DNA of 64,000 bases. Origin: Rhytidiadelphus loreus. Taxonomy: Eukaryota > Streptophyta > Bryopsida > Hypnales > Hylocomiaceae. Shown here one piece after another: positions 35,101-47,400 of this stretch; the stretch's first letter is position 1; every line of letters begins with the position of its first letter. The position numbers and the translations under genes were made by a program. The stretch covers positions 64,523,348 through 64,587,347 of the forward strand of contig OX344764.1 of the NCBI GenBank assembly GCA_947034895.1. Reading direction: 5' to 3'. A model generated the notes under the pieces. It was not told the origin of the DNA and did no database searches. It was given only the letters and a program-made list of their open reading frames with translations.

Positions 35101-38100
35101 CACTTTTGGTGAATTTTTGAAGTTATGTCTTCAAAATTCATTTGAAAGAATTTTATAAATTATTTTAAATTTTTAGCCATATGTGTACTTTCTAGTTGAC
35201 TCTTCACACTTCTCATTGTCTTCTTTAATGCAAAACCTCAAAAAATTATAGAATTTATATTTTGTAACACATGTTTGTTTTGTCCAAAATCCTTGGGTCT
35301 TTAGGGGTTAATACATTAGATTATTTTCAATTGCATTGGAGGTCCATTTCAAGTTAGTTCCCTATGTTGGGAACCAACCACTGCTAGCTAGATTATTAAT
35401 TTTTTAATTAATTTAATTTAATTAAATTATTAAAATAAAATATATAAAAAATTATTTAAAAAATTATTTATTAATATTATCTGATGTGGCAATTGCTTTG
35501 CTACATCAAATTGTTGCTATGACTAAATTCCCAAAATCTAAGAACTCAAGGGAACTCGGGGAACTTGTGACTGTATACAGAAGCTAAATCTCATTTGATG
35601 TTAAATTAGGCATATTTCAATTCAATCTTAGTGATTTTATCATTCTTCCATCTTGGTCTTATTTCTAGTTCACAATTTCTTAAAAAATGGAGTTCAAGTT
35701 TTTTTCTTAGAGATATTTTTGTATAATTTAAACTTAATTTTTCAACCTAAAATCTTTTATTTTATAATCTATAGTTCAAAAATTATAAACTTCAAATGAT
35801 TCAAAGTCTAATGATTGAGTATGGTAAGGTACAAAATAAATATTCTTTTTTTTACTTTAAATGCTATTATCTTGCACTTTATGTAGGTCATAGTTTCTAA
35901 AATTTCTTCCAAACATTCTCATGCTAGTCTAGCACAATAGCATAAGGTTGGTGAAAAAATAAAAAATAAATTGTTTTGATTTTTGCATTAGAAATGACAT
36001 CATACAAGTTTTTAGTGCATAAGTCCAATTTTAAGATTCATTGGCTAAGAGTATAATGATTGGATTTAGGTGAAACATAGTCATGAAATTTTAGGAGTTG
36101 AAATATTTGGCACACTTTAGTAATTATTTTTAGCATATTTCATGAGGATTCAAGTTTTTATATATTTTTAAAATATATAGAAATGTTATTATTTCCACAT
36201 TTATTATATGACAAAAATTTACAAGAGTTATATGATGAAAGATGTATCCTTAAAAAACCATCCACATTCTTCAAATACGTAGTATGTGCCTATCGACATA
36301 TGTATACGAGCAATATTAATATTGTTACAAGACATTCTTTATGCAAAACATTACAAAAACTTCTATCTTATGAATTTTGAGAAGACTTTAATGTAATAAT
36401 TCTTGTAATATGACAAAGTCTTGAACAAAAACTTCATTGGTTCAAAATCTCTAGCTCTACAATTTTAGCTAGCACACTCTATAATCTAAAATGCAATTGC
36501 ATTCAACTGTGCATGATGATATGGAGTTAAATTAGTATGAAAAGATTGTAGAAAATCAAAGTTTGGTTTCATAAAACATATTAATTCTTTAATCCACAAG
36601 TAATATTTTAATTTGTACTTAAAAAGTGGATATAGACTAAACCAATTTTTCTTTGCAACATCTTTAATTTGACATACAACATGACTCAAAAATTGAGATT
36701 GCATAATGAGTGACAAATCATTCAATAACTTAAAGCATCAAACTAAAAAGTGATGAATCTTAGATGCTCATTGTGCAAAAATGATAAGTATATTAAAAAA
36801 ATGTATGTCTATTGAAATTTCTTGAGCTCAATGTTGGAAAAAAGTTTGCTAGTGATAGACTTAAGTCAATCATTGGAAGTCACATTAGCAAATTTTATAC
36901 AAATTTCCTAGTATTATTCTATATGGACTCATTCAACGTGACTTGATCATTAGACATAATCTTCTCCTCCAAAGTAGATGAAGATCATCAAATTTCAGAG
37001 ATCTAAAGTTCTTTCAAATAATAGTTTATAACTTATGACTCTTAACCACCTTCTTTCTTTTAAACAACATTAGTTGTCCAATGAAAGTAATAGGAGAATA
37101 CCATATACTATATAATCAATTGAGTTGGGGAGATGTGAGCATGTTGTTGGGAAAAAACCCTTTGAAGAAGAACCAACAACAATCTTGTGATGCAAAATTT
37201 AACAACTCTTTAGGCTTGAAGTTGACAATAGAAAGGAAGATTGCTATTATGTGAACCTAGAAGACTATACACCTATATATAAGTGTCTATATTATAGGTG
37301 TTTACATTATAAGCACCTTCAATGGTTGTAGTATATCTACTTATATATATGCTCAAAGTTCACATGCTTGCATTTCCATACTCACATACTAGCACTGTTA
37401 AATGGGAAGTTACATATGTAAATGTTTGTGTGTATATTCAATGGATATGTGCCACTTTAGGTTTGACAATGACAATAAATGTAATAAGCAATGTTTGTGG
37501 AGAAATTTGAACAAAACCAACCAAAACCTCATGTTCTCTATAATTATGCATTTATTCATTGATATGCTTCAATTATTTTTTGTTTTTTACTTCAATTATT
37601 AATTCAATAAAATATATAGTGTAACATTCTTAACCAAGCTAAGAGCCTCCCACTTAACCTCAACAATACTAGGTATTTAGGGGAATGTGCTTTTAAAAAA
37701 ATGAAGTAGTTACACTTCTTTGACTCACAATAAGGATTCTTATTTTTTTTAAACCTATACTCTTGGGTGCTTCAACAATGTTTTTGGAACCCTTACTTCA
37801 CTAGTTTAGGATGTTATGAAACCAATAATTTGTTTAAAAGCTCTCATTTCAAATTGACTATTTCTGAAAATGAATGCACTCGTCGATAACTACACTCTTC
37901 ATTCTATTTAGTGTTGCTTCTCAAATAGTGCTATTCCTACAAATAAAGAGCCACACTAAATAGAACTTTTATCATCAAATATTGTAGACTATACTTCATC
38001 CCAAGTTTTATCATCAATTAATGTAAACTGTACTTCACCCATAGCAAACACCATAATGACAAAGACCACACTATACAAATAATTATAACACTATTCAATG

Positions 38101-38138
38101 TACAAAGAAGAACTTGATCATTGAGTAGTATGAATTCC
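32121..38138. other. AT-rich gene-free stretch with dispersed repeat remnants
   Basis: About 6 kb without any supported exon; open frames are short and of low complexity. It contains a right end of the TTAA family (GGGTCTTTAGGGGTTAA, 35295-35311) whose left end was not found, and a divergent copy of the 7862-8763 family at about 35690-36000. The composition drops well below that of the flanking genes. It looks like decayed transposons. Confidence 0.45.
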
Positions 38139-39060
38139 TTAACCCCTAAAGGACAAAGGCCTTTTTTTCTGTCACAAAACACTCAAAACGGCTATTTCTA
38201 CAGAAAGAGTAAAAAAATTTGAAAATTACTTTTTTTCCACATCTAACCATAGGATCTTACACCTTACTAGAATAAAAATGTGTAAAAAAAAATTCAAATT
38301 TTTTTACCATACAGATTGCAAGATATCTGCGTTTAAAGTGAAAAAAACAAGTTTTTCAGCACATTGCGGGACTAGATTATTTGACTTTGAACATTTTTAA
38401 CTTCAATTTTTTGCACTACATAGTTTTGAGCTTTAGATAATTATAGTGGAGAATTCCATTGAGAATCTAGGAAAAAAAAGGTTTTAAAAAAAACTTAATT
38501 TTCATTCTTAAAAAAATTGTAGAATAATGGTAGATACAAGATTGAATGAAAATCTATTTTATTAATATATCTAAGATAGAATTAAAATGCACTAATCCCC
38601 ATAGTGAGATTGTTCTAGCAAGCAAACTAAACCATGTGGAACTTTTTTTGTTGAAAAATTGTCAAAATTGCATTCAAAAATGAATCCTACAAGTTATTTT
38701 TTCAAGAAGACGCTCTAATTGCCCGAAAAACAAGATTGTCCATAACTTTCTCATAAAAAATCCAAATGAAATGAATCAAAGCTTTCCAGATAGACAAAAA
38801 TAAAATCTATGAGGAAAATTTTTAGAAAAATAATCAAATTTTTGCAAATTTTTTTAGCTGCTCGGTCTCCCTTGTTTTGAGCTATATGGGCACTACTTTT
38901 GTTCCCGAGCATTGATCGGAAAAAAATTATATTCCCTCAAAGGTAATCAGTTTTTCTATCTTCAAAAAAAGTTTCAAAAAATCAAGAGAAAAATTCAGCC
39001 CGTAGGTACCTGCCCGAAATCCATTTGTCCCCCGAAGGGACTTGGTCCTTTAGGGGTTAA
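38139..39060. mobile_element. TTAA-flanked non-autonomous DNA transposon, piggyBac-like, copy B
   Basis: This is the clearest member of the family at 922 bp. It starts TTAACCCCTAAAGGACAAAG and ends CTTGGTCCTTTAGGGGTTAA, with inverted repeats of about 16 bases inside TTAA. Sequences outside TTAA (GAATTCC left, CCTTGAA right) show no further duplication. It is inverted relative to 7862-8763, and both carry a second inverted block CCCCGAAGGGAC near one end. Non-coding. Confidence 0.65.
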
Positions 39061-39857
39061 CCTTGAACCGCTCCGACGTCTAATTTTTGGGAGGCTAAAA
39101 AATTAAAACTCAAGTTTCATCCTCATTGCTACTTGGATGAAAGTGATCTTAATTTGTGAAGATACTTTATCAAATTGTTGTTTTATCTAATGGTTGAATT
39201 TGGTGTTATTAGAATACATGTTTTTCTAAAATTACAATTGTGGAAGTATGTCAAGTGGTTGATTAAGCCCAAATTGCATTGACTCTAGTTCAAAATTGGA
39301 TTTGCAAAAAAAAGGCCATAGATTTAAAGAACACAAAAATTTCAAAAAATCACCATGTGAAGACAACCTCATTTCAAATCCATTCTAACAAGTTTTACTC
39401 AAAAAATGATAATATTTTGTTTGTAATCGAATTTAGAAGGAATTTTTAAATTTCCCTTTTAAAATTTATAAAAAAGTATTGGTGATAGTATTGGTGAATC
39501 TAACCATATGGATGGAATTTGAAATTCCAAATTTACAACTTTTATTCATTAGATGAGATCGGGGGGGGGATTGGAGGGTCGTTATGGGCTTGTTCCCAGC
39601 TTTGTTCTCTCCAATCTTCTCGAACTCCGGTGTCAGATTTAAAAATAAAGAAATAAATAAATTTAAGTCAAACAAAGTTGAATTTAAGAAAAACAAAGTT
39701 AAAATTTTTTTCTTCAAAAAAATTGACCTCGCCCTCCACAACACACACAAAACACATGTAATGTCATATATTAATTCTAAAATATTCTTCCAAATAGTAC
39801 TTTACAATGATTTTTTCCAAATTGTCAATTTTGAAGAAGACTTTGAGCATTTTGGGA
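39061..39857. other. Gene-free repeat sequence
   Basis: No coding sequence was supported. 39110-39480 is an inverted relative of about 640-1025, so it belongs to another dispersed repeat. A G-run of nine lies near 39561-39569. Confidence 0.4.
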
Positions 39858-40445
39858 TTAACCCATTAAGGACCAGTCAACTAATTTCTGGTTAAGTTCA
39901 ATACTTTTTTGTCTCCTACAATTTGTAGAACATTTGATTTCCAAAAACTTAGAGATGAACGCATTTAAAGTGTCTTCATACACTCTTAACGAAACCAATT
40001 TCAAGAAAATGTGTGCAAAAACGAGTGGGTTGTGTTTATTCAAATTTGAAATGGCCTAACCTTTCATATTGAAGTTTTCAATGAAAAATGCATATTTTTT
40101 TCAAAGGACAATTATATGTGTGTGTGTGAAGGAATTAGTCAAAAGATTTTTGGTTGATTTCAAGAGGATATATGCAAATTTATGCCCAATTGTAGCTAAC
40201 CCCAGTTTTGCACTAGTGCCTAAGGCTGTTTACAACACATCAATCTTTGAAGAGTTATTACAAAGATGTGAACCGTTGGATCACTTTCAATTTTTGTTTG
40301 GTGCAAGAACCTATCCTATGGAATTTATCTATTCAATTTGATCTAAGATTACATCTATTACGAGGGCACAAAATGACACTTTCTCAGAATTGTATACAAA
40401 AACTACGCCTGCCCTCTAAATCGACCATGGACGTTAATGGGTTAA
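39858..40445. mobile_element. TTAA-flanked element with CCCATTAA ends
   Basis: The element is 588 bp. It starts TTAACCCATTAAGGACCAGT and ends CCATGGACGTTAATGGGTTAA; on the minus strand the right end reads CCCATTAACGTCC, giving TIRs of about 13 bases with two mismatches. TTAA lies at both ends. No gene was recognised. Confidence 0.55.
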
Positions 40446-41412
40446 ATCATGAGAGCAACACTAAACAAAATTATCTCAAATACTATAATGGTACCTATTT
40501 AGTAAGACCACACTAAATAGAATGAAGAGTGTAGCTGCCCGGCTTTCACCATATCATGAGTGGAGAGGTCGGTCAGAGAGCGGTAGGTAGGTAACAATTG
40601 TCGGTGAAGATTTGCAAGGTCGCAAACACCGTAAGCGCGGTAAGGGTAGTTCAAATACTTGTGCCTGACGATTTGCATTCATGACCCCAGCTGCACTGCA
40701 CGGAGGCTTCAGTAGTTCCCGGAGAAATTGTTTCGGGAAATTTAGGTTATAACATTGAGAGTTTACGTGGGGACCGAGCGACGTTGTTTGCGATTTTTTA
40801 GCAACGAAATCTCTCCCTGTCCTGAAGAAAGGACGATATTCGGAAAGCGGTGGCGATTGAAGTACGACGGTGAATCATGGCGGTGTGTGGACAGAATGGG
40901 TTTACCTTTGGAATTTGTTTCCTTCGTGCGGTGTGGTGATTTTCGATGATTTGAGGATTTATTTTGTGATGATTTGCGGCGATGGAGTCGTGGATATGGA
41001 GATGGCGACGGAGATGGAGAGTTGCAATGGAGTTGCTCGTGGATTGGGGATTAGGTTAGGGTTTGAGATTGGTGGTTGTTAGGCTGGGGCCCGTTACTGT
41101 GAACTTTAGGTTATAATTTTGAGAGTTTCTTTTGGGACCGAGACGTTGACGACGTTGTTTGCGATTTCTACCTTTCGAGAATCTAGCTTAATGAGTGTGC
41201 GGGGGTTATTTAAACAGGAAATTATTGTTTATGATGAGAATTGTGGCTGCTATGACTCTAAATTTGACGGAGATTTTCGAAGAGTAAATCCGGGCTAATT
41301 GGATTGCAAAGAGAATGTTGCGAGCAGCGGCGTCTCGACTTGCAATGTTGAGGTAGGAAGTCCTCTGCAGCCATTCCGTGCAGTGCCTTTCTGGTACTTG
41401 TGAGCCTTCAAG
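40446..41412 (+). promoter_or_regulatory. Promoter and leader region of the TEBICHI-like helicase gene, with a 60-bp duplication
   Basis: GC content rises from about 40540, as expected for promoter and leader DNA. Two direct copies, 40741-40797 and 41105-41167, share TTTAGGTTATAA, TTGAGAGTTT, GGGACCGAG and ACGTTGTTTGCGATTT. Several short plus-strand frames exist but none looks coding. Confidence 0.4.
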
Positions 41413-44400
41413 ATGCAGGGCCCAAGGAAGCGGCTGGATCAGGTAATTGAGGTTCAATTCCTTTGATTCCTATTTCGTATCTTCACGGTTTATGCTCATT
41501 GCTTGTGGTCGGATAACTTTAATGTGCCGTCATGATCCTTATCATGTGCTGGATTGAAATCGAGCATAGAGAGTAGGTTCATGTTATGTTCAAATTAGGC
41601 CTCTAGCTCTTCTCTCGTAATCAAACTTGATCTTAATTCTTGCTATTGAATGACAGACTTTTCCAGCTCGGAAAGTCACCAGTACTGCTTTTCGGGCAAA
41701 GTCCAAGGTGGACGTGTCCTCTTCTTTAATCGATAAAGAGAATTACTATGTTGGATCCGTTCATCAAAATGGGGCATCGAGAAGAGGTGGTAGCGTTTGC
41801 TTGGGAGAATCTCGGAAAGGTTTTGCTGGGAAGAACAGAGTGTCTGACGTTGCAAAAGTTGAAGACTCTTATGAAAGGAATACGACCGACAGCTGGCTCA
41901 ATAGATGTCAGCCTAGTGTCTCCAAATTTGTTCGTCCAAGACCCATAGAGTCTGAGCTGAAGGACGATAAGCTCAATAGATGTAGGCCTGGTGTTTCCAA
42001 ATTTGTGTCTCCAAGACGCATAGAGCCTAAGCTGAAAGACGATGATTCACGCGAATTCACTAGTCGTAAGCCAGATGGAAGTCCTATTGGTTCTACTATA
42101 TCTTTTCAAGGCCTTGATGATGCACCCATTGAGAAATTTGCAGACAAGCGTAAGCTCCTTGTCGATGAGAACCTCCGAGAGTCGAAGAAGCATAGAGTGG
42201 ATGTCGACTCTGTGGAAGATTTTGTTGCCTGTACGCCGCCCCTGGATGTAACGAATGTAAATATGGGTACTACTGGAAGGTCAGTCAATCAAGATATCTT
42301 CAGCCAAAAAGTGACTGTATCGCAAAGGAGCTTTTGGATAGATGACAGAGAGATCTGTGAGACTCTTTCAGATTATTGTGTTGAAGATCAAATGACCGAG
42401 AGAGAACAACGGATGGAGGAAGACCATTGCGTAGCAAGTAGGTTGTACGAAGTAGACGACATGGGAATGGGAGAAACAGAAAACGGAGCAGATGATCTGA
42501 GTTTGCCAGAAGCGCTGCAGGAAATTTTTAGGGCTTGTGAGGCTGAGAAAGCTCAGGATGAATGTGAAAATGCAGGCCATAATGCTACGCTTGAGACCGG
42601 TGAAGATGTCATCTTCTCTTCCTTACCTGGGTCGCCAGAAGAGAAACTCAATCAAACACTGCGGGCAGTGGACCCTGCGATGTGCGAGTCAGATTTCCAC
42701 TTACGTACTCCTGGTGTCAAAGGAGGTCTATGCTGGATTACACATCCAGGCAATAGTAAAATTTTAGAGGATCAGCCATCCGGTATTTCGAAGTCTGAGG
42801 ATAGTGGTTCGTTGTTCTCACCTGGAGATGCATTCTGGCATGAAGCTTTTGAAGCAGTCGGCGGTATATTGGTTTCAAACGATGATCGTCGGCTGTCAGA
42901 ACAAAGCAGTCCAGGATATCAAAAATCGGTGGGCAGGACCAGAGGTGTAGAGACAATGGAAGTCGATGGACGGCTTTACAGCAGTCAGGTGGTTCAAATC
43001 AAAGAGGTTGAAGATTTCGCTACGCCTGCAATTCAACAGTGCACTTTGCAGGAATCCAGTAATGGTAAATCCGTGCTGGCGTTACATAGCGGTACGAAGA
43101 CAGCTAACAGGGGTACTGCAGGAATGTATTGTGATTTACCAGTACGTCGATTCCGTTTGAGCGACCAAGGAAATCTTCCTGACGAGAGTATCGATAAACT
43201 TGTTAACGAGGAGTTCCCCGACGTCACTCACACCAAAATCCCCTGTCTACCAAATCTTTCCAGTCTAATGCCTCCTAGTCTGACAGATGATGCTAAAGAT
43301 AAGGTCAGGTCAACGTCCTATGATCTTACAGAAACCAACCCAGCTCAGATGCAGGAACAAACATCTAATGGAGTGACTGTCGATCCAGCACCATATCCTG
43401 TGCCGAGAAGTAGCCTCGCTTCAAGAAGTCTTGCAACAGGACCATGTTCCCCATTGGTAGAGCCTTTGATTGAAGTCGACGCTCTAGGAAGTTTATCGTC
43501 GAAAGTCCTGGAGTTAGCATCAACTTGTGCAAAGGGAGGAGTTGAGCCAGAGAATGGAAAGAAGAACGCTTCGATCGTGAAGTCGAAACCTCAATATAAA
43601 GTTGAACTCTCTAAATGGCTTCCTCCTGAAATATGTTCTTTCTTTGCCAAGAAGGGTTTAACAAGGCTTTATCAATGGCAGGTACAAATCATTTCTCATT
43701 GGTGTCTTATAAGCTTATTCTAGATGCTCTAAGATTAGATTTTCCTCTGCGAGTTCACTGGAAACCTGTGAACAGTATGTGCTAACTGCGGGGCAGGTTT
43801 CTGAGAGGGGAAGCTGTAAATTAGAGGTATTTTAAAGTCTAGTGCCTACTTCGACTGAATGCAGGGCTGTTGGTAAGTGCTGAGCCCTTCTAATTTTTGT
43901 CGTTGGGAGGGTAAAGGTGGAGTGTTTGGAGATAGACGGCGTTTTGGATGGCCGGAGTCTTGTGTACTGCGCATCTACAAGGTAATAGCCGTTAAGTTCT
44001 GTTGCCCTGTTGCCCTGTTGTGCTAGTATGTCCACTTCGTATGCATTCTCCCTCTTCGATTGCGCTTGAGATTTTTCCCTTCTCTTTCTTGTTCCTGATG
44101 TTTGTTTATAAAGTTTGGGAAGATCCTTTAACAGCGATGTGGGGCTGTTTGATATGAATAGCTTAGCATGTTTTTTGTGTGTTAATTTCGTGTGGTTGAG
44201 ACAGTGCTGGGAAGAGCCTAGTGGCTGAGTTGCTGATGCTTAGACGAGTTTTGTCAACGGGGAAGAAGGCCTTGCTGGTGCTACCATATGTCTCGCTCTG
44301 CTGTGAGAAGGTGGCACGCTTTGCTCGTGTGATTATTCAACTGCTTTATTTATACTGTTATGCATGCTTGGATTTGAGTACTTATTCAGATTAGTTCAGT

Positions 44401-47400
44401 TCAGTCAAGTAAAATAATTCTGGAGTGATTTTTGTGTCTCCTTGAAACTGTCAGTATTTCCACAACTGGCTTATCTCTTCATGGACAGCAATCACTTTAG
44501 TTGGTTCATAAGTGTCCATGAATCCAATGTATCATGATCAAGGTGCATTCTGCAGGCAACCCATCTTCAGGCAATTTTGCAACCACTTGGCAAACGAGTT
44601 CGAGAATTCTATGGAACACAAGGTGGTTCAAGCCTACCCGAAGACACATCAGTGGCTGTTTGCACAATTGAGAAGGCTAATTCGTTAGTCAATAAGCTGC
44701 TTGAAGAGGGGCGATTATCTGAACTCTGTGTTGTTGTCATTGATGAGCTTCATATGGTGAGTTATCCTTGTGCATCGTTGCAGAAATTTGATATTGAATT
44801 CTAGACCAGCATGACATATCTTATACGCACTACCAGCCCATGAGATGTGTAACCGACGGCCTTTAGCATTTTTTTCGTTACTCCGTCGCGATCCTAGTTG
44901 TTATCAAATTTGATAGATGTTCCAATGTTGGAGCTCGAAGCTGTTCGTAGAAAAGTCCTAGTACAGCCGTTCTTTAGAGACTATCAAAGCAAACATTAAC
45001 TTGGTCCTAAGAGGGGTGAAAATGTATGTGCAGGTTGGAGACAAAGATCGTGGTTATCTGCTTGAGCTGCTCTTGACTAAGATCCGCTATGCAAGGGGCT
45101 GTGAAGAATTCTTACCAAGTAGTAATACACAAGTGAGGACTAGCTCAAGTCCAAAGTCTACTGTGTTGCAGATCGTGGGCATGAGTGCTACGATGTCCAA
45201 TGTGTCTGAGGTTGCTAAATGGCTGCAGGTGCCTCTCTGCCCCAGTCCCATGACCTTTTTGAACTATACGAGGAACAGTACATCGAGCTTTACTTATTGC
45301 AACAGAAGTTTGATGAGTATATTTCGCTTATGCTTTAATCCGTCAAACATCTTATTGTGTATCTCTTTCGGTTTATTATTTCGGTTTCTCCTTTCATTCA
45401 TTCTTACATCTAACCACGGGGAAGAACTATACACTGTAGTTATCCGAGGTTTCTTGGGATGAAATAACATTTCGTGTGGTTGGATATCGTTTGTTTGGTC
45501 AATGCGTCCCACACTAAAATGCAGTCATCGTTGGTATCCTTCAGGCTGCACTATATCAGACAGAATTCCGACCAGTACCTCTGGATGAGTTCTTGAAAGT
45601 TGGTAATACAATTTTCGACAAGAGGATGGAAATTGTTCGAAAGATTAGGGAAAGCGCTGACCTCAATGGCCAGGATCCTGACCACGTTGTCGAATTGTGT
45701 CATGAGGTACTGCTGTCTTCGTTTCTTTATCATTCATTAGTCCTATTGTCAGTCTCCTCGACATCAGCAGCTGTTAGCTTAATTTTGGAAATTAGTGGAG
45801 GAAGTACTTAACAGGCGGTTGTTTGCTAATTAGGTGGTAAGCGAAGGACACTCAGTGCTGGTGTTTTGCTCCAGCCGCAAAGGATGTGAGACATCGGCAC
45901 GTCATATAGCCAAACACCTACCTCCATTTACTGTTAAGAAGAAAAACACCAACGGCCCAATGGATGGGGCTGCAGCTGTTGAAGACTTACGGCGATGCTC
46001 AGTTGGACTTGACCCAGTTTTAGCAGATACGTTGCCAGTAGGGGTCGCGTACCATCATGCGGGACTCACGGTATGACAACTACTGCTAGATTTCATTTGA
46101 CGTTCGACTGTTTTCTTTTGCAAGGTCATGTGTATGAAAATCGCATGAAATTCGAAAAAATTGTTATAGAAAAAATTGTCAATGGAATCACCATATACAT
46201 CCTGACAGAGAGGTTATGGCAAGCAGATTACGGTACTGACACCTTCTTTCGAATTAGGCTGAAGAAAGAGAGGTTGTTGAGACATGTTTCAAGAGTGGTG
46301 TGGTGCGAGTTCTTGTTGCAACGTCCACTTTAGCTGCAGGGGTAAATCTTCCAGCTCGTCGAGTGATTTTCAGGCAGCCAAAAATTGGACGTGATTTTGT
46401 TGATACAACGCGATACCGCCAAATGGCAGGTCGAGCTGGTCGAGCCGGAATTGATTCCAAAGGAGAGAGTGTGAGTTATCTTTTGCATACTGCTGATTCC
46501 GTTGACATAAATGGCTCAGATGGTTACATTGATTGTATTTAGCGTCACTGCAAGAATGTAGCGCTGTGTCCCTAATATTGACAACGACCTATTCTTGTGG
46601 AATACGTGACAGATTTTAATTTGCAAGCCTGAAGAGGCAAAGCGTATAATGGAGATGATGCAGCAGGAGTGCAAGGCGTTGCAATCATGCTTGGCGGATG
46701 ACAAGAATGGAATGATGCGTGCCTTGTTGGAAGTAGTTGCGGGTGGAATTGTGCAAAGCGCGGTTGACGTGCAGCGTTATGTGCGATGCACACTTTTGAA
46801 TGCCACGCAGCCTTTTGAGGAGGTTGTAATTGCCGCACAAGATTCACTGCGGTGGTTGTGTTACAAGCGCTTTCTCGAGTGGAACGCAAGTTCTGAAATC
46901 TATGCCACTACACCTCTTGGTCGTGCTGCGTTTTCAAGCTCACTTAGTCCCGAGGAGTCTCTGGTACGGTATAACGCTCATGATTCCTCTTGTTAGATCT
47001 TATGCTTGCAACAGTCCGCCTTTTTTCCTCCTTTATGGTTTTCTGTCGCTTCCTAGGTCATGGTTGCAAAGGTCATATGTCTTAATGCTCATGCTTTGGG
47101 GCAGATTGTATTCGAAGATCTCGCAAAAGCTAGGGAAGGATTTGTGCTGGCATCTGATTTGCACCTGATCTACGAAGTCACACCCACCTATGTTGATTTA
47201 GAGCCAGATTGGGGCATATTTTTACAACGGTACATGGATCTTTCACCCATTGATCAGGTTAGTAACTCTGGTGACAGAAGATGATTCAAATTTTAATGTT
47301 GTGTCAACTCCGAATCGGCGAATTAATGCAACAATTTGCGCCACAGTAATGGCAAGCTTGAAGCATGACATTATTGTATACTATTGGTTTTTTTCTTCTG

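Noticed and set aside
41706..43723. Helicase start at the GTG near 41708 and end at 43723 as one ORF
   Set aside because: An upstream ATG exon at 41413-41442 joins in phase, and the last codons lie beyond a good donor after YQWQ.
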